Source: Proteiniphilum sp. UBA5283 (GTDB taxonomy: Bacteria > Bacteroidota > Bacteroidia > Bacteroidales > Dysgonomonadaceae). From it: 19,993 nucleotides of DNA. A model generated the notes under the pieces. The model was not told the DNA's origin. It was given only the letters and a program-made list of their open reading frames with translations, and made no database searches. Location: positions 6,871 to 26,863 of the forward strand of contig DHSP01000023.1 of NCBI GenBank assembly GCA_002408485.1, in the 5' to 3' direction. Each line of letters begins with the position of its first letter. Position 1 is the stretch's first letter. The translations under genes and the position numbers were made by a program. Below, one piece after another: positions 7,779 through 14,132 of this stretch.

Positions 7779-9073
7779 AATACCACGCTGGAATATGGCT
7801 GATGAGTTTACTCTTAGAAGTCGCCGGTGCACATGCAACGCAACTTCCCGTAGATAGCATTTCTTTGTATTTCAGTGAAGTAAGAGAAGCCACAAAGCAG
7901 CATGCCGACCTGTGGGACAAAGATATCTACGGTCCCCTTCTTATCGTGGATCCCGAAACGCGGCAGGTATATGCAAATGTGGCGGACAAGGCAGGAATAC
8001 TAAAACCCGAAGAAGGCGTTTTCAGCGGTATATTGCCTGTCGAAATTACCATTGCCAACACCGATACTCCCTGGAATGGTGTCCATTGGGCCATGGTAAA
8101 ACTACCTCTGCCCCTTCAGAAACACGACAGGGTGGATCTCATGACCCACGAGCTGTTTCACGTTGCTCAATCATCGCTGGGCTTTGAATTCCTGCGAGAT
8201 GAGAATGTCCATCTGGACGATAAGGAGGGGCGGATTTTTCTGAGACTCGAAATAGCTGCTCTCCGAGAGGCATTGCAAGCCCGCCGTCTGCCCCAGGCAG
8301 AGGAGCATCTGCGAAATGCTCTCATCTTCCGTAAATACCGGCATTTGCTTTTCAGAGGGGCGGAAACCTCGGAGAATAGCCTTGAGCTGATGGAAGGGCT
8401 GGCTACCTATACCGGACAAATGATGAGTGGACGCGATAAGTGGGAGTGGCGGAATTACCTCATTACCCGAATTACTGCATTTGAAGAGCTCCCTTCCTAT
8501 GTTCGTTCCTTTGCCTATGAAACGGTTCCGGTGTACGGCTTTTTTCTTTATCAGAAAGACAATTACTGGAACAAGAAAATCGACACAGAAACAGATATTA
8601 CCGTATTCTTTTCGGATTCTTTCGGAATGGATATGCGCATTATTCTGCTATCCTATGTAAAACAGCTGGCAGAGGAATACAATGGAAGGGTTATTGCCGA
8701 AGAAGAACGGAAGAGGGAGATTTCTCACAGAGCACGACTTGATCTGTATCGGGAAAAGTTTTTAGAGTCTCCGCATTTGGAAATCCGTCTGGGAGAGATA
8801 AACCTTTCGTTCGATTTTCAAAATGTGATTCCCCTGGATGAGGATGAGGGAATAGTGTATCCGTCCATTCAAATAAGCGATCAATGGGGCATACTTACTG
8901 TGGAGGGCGGAGGGGCATTGTTGAGATCGGACTGGCGATGGGTAATTGTTTCCGAGCCGCTCGAAATCATGGGCGACAAAGTTACCGGGGAAGGATGGGA
9001 GATAAAGCTGAACCAAGGCTACTTTATTGAGAAGACAGCAACCGGAGATTATTTGTTGTCGCGGAAAAAATAA
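7775..9073 (+). CDS. Secreted HExxH protein, probable zinc metallopeptidase of unassigned family
   Basis: A 432-residue protein that I do not recognise as a named family. The N-terminus looks like a signal peptide (hydrophobic core GIWLMSLLL, likely cleavage after AHA at about residue 21), with no lipobox Cys, so export to the periplasm or beyond is inferred. A zinc-peptidase core is visible: THELFHVAQ with His125, Glu126 and His129, and about 78 residues later MEGLATYTG (Glu207), where gluzincins place the third metal ligand. Between them is a charged helical region with many Arg and Glu. The last ~100 residues look beta-rich (IQISDQWGILTVEGGGALL). Because ATG 7775 overlaps the trmO stop by 4 bases, translation may be coupled, but no functional link to tRNA modification is evident. 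Peptidase activity is inferred from motif only. Confidence 0.8.
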   Translation: MKYHAGIWLMSLLLEVAGAHATQLPVDSISLYFSEVREATKQHADLWDKDIYGPLLIVDPETRQVYANVADKAGILKPEEGVFSGILPVEITIANTDTPWNGVHWAMVKLPLPLQKHDRVDLMTHELFHVAQSSLGFEFLRDENVHLDDKEGRIFLRLEIAALREALQARRLPQAEEHLRNALIFRKYRHLLFRGAETSENSLELMEGLATYTGQMMSGRDKWEWRNYLITRITAFEELPSYVRSFAYETVPVYGFFLYQKDNYWNKKIDTETDITVFFSDSFGMDMRIILLSYVKQLAEEYNGRVIAEEERKREISHRARLDLYREKFLESPHLEIRLGEINLSFDFQNVIPLDEDEGIVYPSIQISDQWGILTVEGGGALLRSDWRWVIVSEPLEIMGDKVTGEGWEIKLNQGYFIEKTATGDYLLSRKK

Positions 9074-9140
9074 AACCGATATCGGACAGCGAACGCGATC
9101 ATCGACAGATCATTAAATATAAACCCTTTCTTATTGCGGT

Positions 9141-9173
9141 AGAGACTCCTTCTCTGATTTTTTTTTAACTTTG
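9141..9173 (+). promoter_or_regulatory. -7 promoter element and weak terminator-like hairpin upstream of mtgA
   Basis: A perfect Bacteroidetes -7 box TAACTTTG lies at 9166-9173, 26 bases before ATG 9200; I find no convincing -33 TTTG at the right distance. Immediately upstream, AGAGA (9141-9145) and TCTCT (9151-9155) can form a 5-bp stem followed by GA and nine T (9158-9166), so the same bases might weakly terminate the preceding peptidase transcript. The promoter reading is the better supported of the two. Confidence 0.5.
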
Positions 9174-9199
9174 CGGTTCAAATTCAAAGAGGTGCGTTG

Positions 9200-9889
9200 A
9201 TGAGAAAAATAGTGCGTTTTTTTGCGAAGCTGATCATGTGGTTTTTGATACTCTCCATCGGGGGAGTATTGCTTTTCCGCTTTGTGCCGGTTTATTTTAC
9301 ACCGCTCATGGGAATCCGCGTGGTGCAATCTCTTGCTCAGGGCGAGACTCCCCGTCTCCATCATAAATGGGTCTCCTACGATCAGATTTCCGATCATCTG
9401 AAACGAGCCGTGATTGCGTCGGAAGACCAACGTTTTTATCTTCATCATGGATTTGACCGTGTGGAAATTAAAAAAGCCCTGCAGGAGAACAAAATCCGCA
9501 AAAAGGCCCGGGGTGCAAGCACCATCTCTCAACAAACAGCCAAGAACCTTTTTTTGTGGCCCCGTTCTTCCTGGTCCCGGAAAGGGCTGGAAGCCTATTT
9601 TACCTTGCTCATAGAGTTAATTTGGCCCAAAGAGCGGATTCTGGAAGTCTACCTTAACAGCATGGAGACCGGCAGGGGAATCTACGGAGCCGAAGCAGTA
9701 GCACGCCTTCATTTTAACACCACAGCAAAGAAGTTGTCGTCTTCTCAGTCGGCCCTGATTGCAGCCACGTTGCCCAATCCCATGATCTACAGTTCCAAAA
9801 ATCCATCATCCTACATGAAAAGAAGACAGTCTCATATTCTTCGCCAGATGCAAAACGTCCGCCTGCAGGAAGATCGGCACAAAAAATAA
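9200..9889 (+). CDS. mtgA: Monofunctional biosynthetic peptidoglycan glycosyltransferase MtgA
   Basis: A 229-residue membrane-anchored GT51 enzyme that polymerises lipid II into glycan strands at the outer face of the inner membrane, without a transpeptidase domain. One N-terminal hydrophobic segment (about 10-27) is followed by the GT51 motifs: VIASEDQRFYLHHGFD with the catalytic Glu75 (71-86), GASTISQQTAKNLFLWP (105-121), the RKGLEAYFTLLIE segment (127-139) and ILEVYLNSMETGRGIYGAEA (147-166). The length is typical for MtgA. ATG 9200 follows a purine-rich AAAGAGG stretch; an in-frame TTG at 9197 is one codon earlier and less likely. Its function complements the PBP2/RodA cluster upstream, but its own -7 box suggests separate transcription. 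Confidence 0.95.
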   Translation: MRKIVRFFAKLIMWFLILSIGGVLLFRFVPVYFTPLMGIRVVQSLAQGETPRLHHKWVSYDQISDHLKRAVIASEDQRFYLHHGFDRVEIKKALQENKIRKKARGASTISQQTAKNLFLWPRSSWSRKGLEAYFTLLIELIWPKERILEVYLNSMETGRGIYGAEAVARLHFNTTAKKLSSSQSALIAATLPNPMIYSSKNPSSYMKRRQSHILRQMQNVRLQEDRHKK

Positions 9890-9920
9890 GGGCGATGCCT
9901 CCGAAGAACAGGGTATTATA

Positions 9921-9969
9921 TTTGGCAAGGAGAAAGAAAATCGCTACTTTTACGACTCAATAAAAGTAG
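9921..9969 (+). promoter_or_regulatory. Promoter of the YgbA-like gene with overlapping perfect inverted repeat (candidate operator)
   Basis: A -33-like TTTG (9921-9924) is followed after 20 bases by TACTTTTA (9945-9952), a one-mismatch version of the -7 box TAnnTTTG. The -7 box lies within the left arm of a perfect 9-bp inverted repeat, CTACTTTTA (9944-9952) and TAAAAGTAG (9961-9969), spaced by 8 bases. The second arm would cover the transcription start, just 5 bases before ATG 9975. A repressor bound here would block initiation. Alternatively the repeat forms a hairpin at the 5' end of the message. Confidence 0.55.
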
Positions 9970-9974
9970 AGCGA

Positions 9975-10316
9975 ATGAACGCTGGAGAAAAAAAAGTCGT
10001 CGCCAGGATGATCTCCATTTATTGTCGATCCATGCATGGTTCCGGAAAACAGCTGTGTGATGAATGTAACGCGTTGCTGACGTATGCGTCCCAGCGACTG
10101 GAACGTTGTCCGTACGGAGAAGAGAAACCCACCTGCGCCTCGTGTCCCATTCATTGTTATAAAAGCGATATGCGTCAGAAGATAAAAGAGGTGATGCGTA
10201 CTGCAGGCCCCCCCATGTTGTTCCTCCATCCGATAGACGCCGTGAAGCATTTTTACAAAGAACGCCAGCGTGACCGCCATTTTGCGGCAAAAATCAAATC
10301 AACCCCAAAAAACTGA
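9975..10316 (+). CDS. Nitrous oxide-stimulated promoter family protein (E. coli YgbA-like)
   Basis: A 113-residue Cys-rich cytoplasmic protein that I recognise as the NO_regulated family typified by E. coli YgbA, a gene known to belong to the NsrR nitric-oxide regulon. The conserved pattern is complete: MISIYCRSMHG (12-22), LCDECNALLTYASQRLERCPYGEEKPTC in pieces (27-54), CPIHCYKSDMRQKIKEVMR (57-75) and the GPPMLFLHP segment (78-86). Seven Cys (17, 28, 31, 45, 54, 57, 61) and nearby His suggest metal or Fe-S binding, which is inference. The biochemical role of the family is not established to my knowledge. Four bases separate its stop from the GTG of the next gene, so the two are very probably co-transcribed. 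Confidence 0.9.
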   Translation: MNAGEKKVVARMISIYCRSMHGSGKQLCDECNALLTYASQRLERCPYGEEKPTCASCPIHCYKSDMRQKIKEVMRTAGPPMLFLHPIDAVKHFYKERQRDRHFAAKIKSTPKN

Positions 10317-10320
10317 ATAA

Positions 10321-11190
10321 GTGCCCTTGCTGAATCCTCATAGTGTGATGGCCGATGTGCTCGCTGAGCATAATGAATTAATTCCCGTACTGAACCGTTT
10401 TGGCCTACGGATTGGTGTGAGCGATAAAACTGTGGGGGATCTATGCGAGGAATTTCAACTGAATCCCGATTTCATTCTGACGGTACTCAATGTCTACCTC
10501 GATGAATCTTATAGTCCCGATGCATCGCTTCCATTGTTTGATGCCGAATCAATTGCCGACTACTTTCGCCATACGGTGGAAAATTATATCCACGATCTGG
10601 TGCCCAATATTGAGGTTCACCTCAATGCGCTGATTGCCACAAGTGGCGCCGATAACAAAGAACTGGGGATGCTACGCATGTTGTTTTTGAAGTTCAAGGA
10701 GAGGATGACCGATCACCTGCAAAAACATACCGAGTATACCGATGATTTCCCGGACGATTTGTTGCACGACCTGAAAAGTATTCTCATCAAGCACCTCTCG
10801 GTGGAGCACAACCAGAACCTGAGTTATGCCGTAATCTATTCCCTGCACTCTTTTGAAAAAGACCTTGCGGCTCATAACAGGTTGCGTGACAGGGTTCTCC
10901 GGCCTAAGCTGAGTGAGCTGGACTTGTCGGGAATAAAGCAGCTGCAAGACACGATTTCCAACGAACACGATTCCCAAAAGGAAGACCCCGACCGCCAGCT
11001 GACCAATCGTGAAACGGAAATACTGAAACTCATTGTGAGAGGTTATCTCAACAAAGAGATTGCCGACGAACTGAATATCAGCCACAATACGGTCCTTACG
11101 CACCGTAAAAATATTATTGCCAAAACAGGTATCAAAACTGTCTCGGGACTTACCTTCTATTGTATCCGTAACGGGTTGATATCAATGTGA
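10321..11190 (+). CDS. Hemerythrin/ScdA-like domain fused to a LuxR-type helix-turn-helix regulator
   Basis: A 289-residue putative transcription regulator. Residues about 8-60 (MADVLAEHNELIPVLNRFGL, then DKTVGDLCEEF) resemble the DUF542/ScdA_N module that precedes hemerythrin in RIC (YtfE/ScdA) iron-sulfur repair proteins, but lack its usual Cys pair. Residues about 75-200 form a His-rich helical region (His84, 91, 100, 132, 136, 158, 163, 185) ending FEKDLAAHNRLRDRVLRPKL, like the last hemerythrin helix with Asp190 where RIC has Glu. Residues 227-282 are a LuxR/GerE HTH (LTNRETEILKLIVRG, ADELNISHNTVLTHRKNI). The GTG start is forced: TAA lies directly upstream in frame, and the next ATG (10348) would trim the conserved start. 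Sensing of O2, NO or redox state through a di-iron site is inferred. Confidence 0.82.
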   Translation: MPLLNPHSVMADVLAEHNELIPVLNRFGLRIGVSDKTVGDLCEEFQLNPDFILTVLNVYLDESYSPDASLPLFDAESIADYFRHTVENYIHDLVPNIEVHLNALIATSGADNKELGMLRMLFLKFKERMTDHLQKHTEYTDDFPDDLLHDLKSILIKHLSVEHNQNLSYAVIYSLHSFEKDLAAHNRLRDRVLRPKLSELDLSGIKQLQDTISNEHDSQKEDPDRQLTNRETEILKLIVRGYLNKEIADELNISHNTVLTHRKNIIAKTGIKTVSGLTFYCIRNGLISM

Positions 11191-11212
11191 TTTTTTTACC
11201 CAAAACAAGTGT

Positions 11213-11968
11213 ATGTCAAAAAATAGTTTCCTTCGTGCGCCGCTTGTCAACTACGGAGAAGTAAAAGAGCATAAATACGACCTGGCCATCCTCCCCTGGG
11301 GAGCAATTGAGCCTCACAACTACCATCTCCCATACCTGACGGACTGCATCCTCACCTACGAGATTGCCTGCGACAGTGCCGACAAGGCCTACGAGCAGGG
11401 TGTAACCTGTATGGTGTTGCCTCCCGTCTGGTTTGGATCCCAAAACGGGGGACAGTGGAACAAGCCTTTTTGTGTTCATACCCGTAGTGAAACACAGAAA
11501 GCGATTCTCGCCGATATTGTGACCTCCCTTCACGGACAAGGATTCCGGAAACTGGTCATCATCAACGGACATGGTGGAAACAGCTTCAAGCCATATATCA
11601 GGGACCTGGGGATGACATTTCCCGATTTCAGGGTGGTGGTGGCCGACTGGTACGGCATCGTTCCTACCGGTGAGTATTTTGAGGAGAAACCCGATGAGCA
11701 TGCCGGCGAACAGGAAACTTCCGTGATGCTTCACTACCATCCGGGTCTTGTCGCAATGGAGCAGGCCGGAGATGGTAGTGTGTCCCCCTCGAAAATAGCT
11801 GCAATAGATAAGAAAATAGGGTGGATGCCCCGTCACTGGGACGAAATTTCATCGGATACCGGTATTGGCAACCCGAAAAAATCGACAGCCGAGAAGGGTG
11901 CCCGTTACGTACTGGCTGTGACCGAAAAAATCAGGGAACTGCTTGTCGATTTGAAAGAGGCACCCTAG
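11213..11968 (+). CDS. Creatininase-family metal-dependent amidohydrolase
   Basis: A 251-residue cytoplasmic protein of the creatininase/MftE-like family, which hydrolyses cyclic amides or N-formyl and related amide bonds at a binuclear metal site. The metal ligands are in place: Glu33, His35 and Asp44 in WGAIEPHNYHLPYLTD, His120 in INGHGGN (117-123), and the HAGEQETS segment (163-170) supplying Glu. These positions nearly coincide with Glu34, His36, Asp45, His120 and Glu122 of the Pseudomonas creatininase, with the last Glu placed differently. The substrate is unknown: most family members outside creatinine degraders are uncharacterised. It begins 22 bases after the hemerythrin-LuxR gene and may belong to the same transcript. 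Confidence 0.9.
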   Translation: MSKNSFLRAPLVNYGEVKEHKYDLAILPWGAIEPHNYHLPYLTDCILTYEIACDSADKAYEQGVTCMVLPPVWFGSQNGGQWNKPFCVHTRSETQKAILADIVTSLHGQGFRKLVIINGHGGNSFKPYIRDLGMTFPDFRVVVADWYGIVPTGEYFEEKPDEHAGEQETSVMLHYHPGLVAMEQAGDGSVSPSKIAAIDKKIGWMPRHWDEISSDTGIGNPKKSTAEKGARYVLAVTEKIRELLVDLKEAP

Positions 11969-12000
11969 GCTTTTTATTGCTGAGTAAGAACAAATAAGCC

Positions 12001-12040
12001 GGATAATGCTTTTTAAAGCGCATAAATTATCCTATTTTTG
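12001..12040 (+). promoter_or_regulatory. mutA promoter region with nested inverted repeats
   Basis: A perfect -7 box TATTTTTG (12033-12040) lies about 80 bases before mutA. Directly abutting it is an inverted repeat GGATAAT (12001-12007) / ATTATCC (12026-12032), which encloses a smaller palindrome GCTTT-TT-AAAGC (12008-12019). No clear -33 TTTG is present; the expected place holds only a T-run within the inner palindrome. The repeats could be an operator occupying the -33 to -7 interval, or, with the T-run in the -7 box, a weak terminator for the creatininase gene. The 5' leader that follows is too short for a cobalamin riboswitch. Confidence 0.5.
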
Positions 12041-12122
12041 TCTGTTCTTTCTGCAGCAGCCAGGTAGTTCTTGGAACATGTAAAGCATAAGATAAAACAT
12101 CAAAATAATAATTGAAGTCAAT

Positions 12123-14018
12123 ATGAGTAAACAGAGAGAAAAACTTTTCACTGATTTTCCTCCCGTCACCACCGAAGAGTGGATGGAAGTAGTGACCAAA
12201 GACCTGAAAGGGGCTGATTTTCAAAAAAGACTGGTGTGGAGAACCAACGAAGGGTTTCAAGTAAATCCTTTCTATCGTGCAGAAGACGTAGAAGGTTTCC
12301 CCGCCTTGGAGAACCTACCGGGGCAATTTCCCTATGTTCGTGGCACCAAAAAGGACAATGTGTGGTATGTGCGTCAGGAGATCGATGTGCAGGATTTTGC
12401 CGAAGCCAACAAAAAAGCGTTGGCACTTTTGGAACGCGGAGTTACCTCTTTTGGTTTCCGTTTGCCGAAGAATGCACTTTCGGCAGAAAATATGGAGATT
12501 CTACTTCGGGGTATAGCACCCGACAAGGTGGAGTTGAACTTCCGTACATGCATTTCGCGTACTGCTGAAATGGCCCGGTTGGTGGTCGATTATGTCAAGG
12601 CGCAGAACCTGAATGTTATGGAGTGTTTTGGCTCCATTGAGTTTGACCCCTTCAGAAAGATTCTGAAAAAAGGAATGGACGAACCCAATTGGGTGGAAAA
12701 AGCAGTGGAGCTTGTACAGATTACCGCACCTCTTCCACGCTACCGCGCCATCTCCGTGACCGGCAACAGAATGAACGATGCTGGCGCATATAGTTACCAG
12801 GAGCTGGGCTACAGCTTATCATACGGCAATCAGGTATTGTCGGAGCTGATAGAGAACGGTATTGATCCCTCTACAGCTGCCAAAAAAATAAAGTTCGAAT
12901 TTGGTGTGGGCTCCAACTACTTCATGGAGATTGCCAAATTCAGAGCTGCCCGCTGGTTGTGGGCCGAGATCGTGAACGCCCACAAGCCTCCCTGTGCGCA
13001 CGATTGCGACAACAAAGCCGTGGATGGTACCTGCCGTTGTGCAGCGAAGATGAACATACACGCAACGACATCCCAATTCAACCAGTCGCTTTACGACCCC
13101 TATGTGAACCTGTTGCGCACACAAACCGAAGCCATGTCGGCCACCATCGGTGCTGTAGATTCACTGACAGTGCGCCCCTTCGACGAGACGTTTGAAACAC
13201 CTACTGCTTTTGCAGAACGCATTGCCGTGAATCAGCAACTGCTACTGAAGGAGGAAGCTCACTTCGATAAGATAACCGATCCTTCTGCAGGTTCTTATTA
13301 CATAGAGACCCTTACCGATTCGTTGGCTCAGCAGGCATGGAGGCTCTTCCTTAAAACGGAAGAAACAGGATTTTATGCTGCCCTGAAGGCCGGCACCGTG
13401 CAAGACGCAATCAATGCTTCTGCGGACGCCCGTTCCCAGGCTGCGGCCAACCGCAAAGAGATATTGCTTGGCACCAACCAGTACCCCAATTTTCGGGAGA
13501 CTGTTGCCGGGAAAATGGAAGACAAAGAATCGCACGGCTGTGGCTGCGGTGCAAATGATGCCCCCACACCCCTTAAGAAGCTCAATACAAAGCGTCTTGC
13601 CGATGCATTCAATGCATTACGCCTGGCGACCGAACAAAGTGAAAAAACACCCAAAGTGTTTATGCTCACCATCGGTAACCTGGCCATGCGTCTGGCTCGC
13701 TCACAGTTTTCGAGCAACTTCTTCGCCTCGGCCGGTTATGACCTGATTGACAATCTCGGTTTCAACACCGTGGAAGAAGGCGTACAGGCAGCCCGTGAAC
13801 AAGGAGCTGATGTGGTGGTGCTTTGTTCCAGCGACGACGAATATGTCACGTATGCCCCCGAAGCGTTCAACCTGCTCAAGGACGGCAAGGAATTGTTTGT
13901 GGTAGCCGGCGCCCCTGCATGCATGGACGAGTTGAAAGCAGCAGGTATTGAGTATTTTATCCACGTTCGTAGCAACGTGCTGGAAACATTGCAAATGTTC
14001 AACGAGAAACTGTTGTGA
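12123..14018 (+). CDS. mutA: Methylmalonyl-CoA mutase, small (beta) subunit
   Basis: A 631-residue subunit that pairs with the catalytic MutB in the B12-dependent conversion of succinyl-CoA and methylmalonyl-CoA. The N-terminal arm (EEWMEVVTKDLKG) and barrel domain are present (residues about 30-460), with FEFGVGSNYFMEIAKFRAAR (258-277) and TDPSAGSYYIE (385-395) matching MutB. The C-terminal Rossmann-like domain (about 485-631) lacks the cobalamin-ligating DxHxxG: the place reads LTIGNLAMRLARSQFSSNFF, the expected loss in a non-catalytic structural subunit. Odd is a Cys-rich insertion with Cys291, 295, 304 and 306 that MutB does not have, and a short Cys-Gly linker (HGCGCG, 471-476). ATG 12123 gives the usual N-terminus. 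Confidence 0.95.
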   Translation: MSKQREKLFTDFPPVTTEEWMEVVTKDLKGADFQKRLVWRTNEGFQVNPFYRAEDVEGFPALENLPGQFPYVRGTKKDNVWYVRQEIDVQDFAEANKKALALLERGVTSFGFRLPKNALSAENMEILLRGIAPDKVELNFRTCISRTAEMARLVVDYVKAQNLNVMECFGSIEFDPFRKILKKGMDEPNWVEKAVELVQITAPLPRYRAISVTGNRMNDAGAYSYQELGYSLSYGNQVLSELIENGIDPSTAAKKIKFEFGVGSNYFMEIAKFRAARWLWAEIVNAHKPPCAHDCDNKAVDGTCRCAAKMNIHATTSQFNQSLYDPYVNLLRTQTEAMSATIGAVDSLTVRPFDETFETPTAFAERIAVNQQLLLKEEAHFDKITDPSAGSYYIETLTDSLAQQAWRLFLKTEETGFYAALKAGTVQDAINASADARSQAAANRKEILLGTNQYPNFRETVAGKMEDKESHGCGCGANDAPTPLKKLNTKRLADAFNALRLATEQSEKTPKVFMLTIGNLAMRLARSQFSSNFFASAGYDLIDNLGFNTVEEGVQAAREQGADVVVLCSSDDEYVTYAPEAFNLLKDGKELFVVAGAPACMDELKAAGIEYFIHVRSNVLETLQMFNEKLL

Positions 14019-14021
14019 TTT

Positions 14022-14126
14022 AAGATTCTAAAACCAAGAATCAAGAATCGAGATGCAAGATTCAGAATAATCCATCACCAACTGACAAGCAGAAAGCTGA
14101 GTGCAGACAACAGACAAACAGAAAGC
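14022..14126. repeat. Short 7-mer repeats filling the mutA-prenyltransferase gap
   Basis: The gap holds four copies of a near-identical 7-mer: AAGATTC (14022-14028), AAGAATC (14036-14042), AAGAATC (14043-14049) and AAGATTC (14057-14063). The first and later copies are also partly inverted, GATTCT against AGAATC. Further along is a tandem CAGACAA (14104-14110 and 14111-14117) and a direct repeat CAGAAAGC (14090-14097 and 14119-14126). I see no promoter box. This looks like slippage-prone or decayed intergenic sequence rather than a coding remnant. Confidence 0.55.
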
Positions 14127-14132
14127 CGCAGA

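Noticed and set aside
9076..9085. Perfect palindrome CCGATATCGG just after the peptidase gene
   Set aside because: It has no loop and no T-tract, and a 10-bp palindrome can occur by chance; no further support for an operator or terminator.
12041..12122. Possible cobalamin riboswitch before the B12-dependent mutase
   Set aside because: The leader of about 80 bases is too short for the B12 riboswitch fold and I could not find the conserved B12-box.
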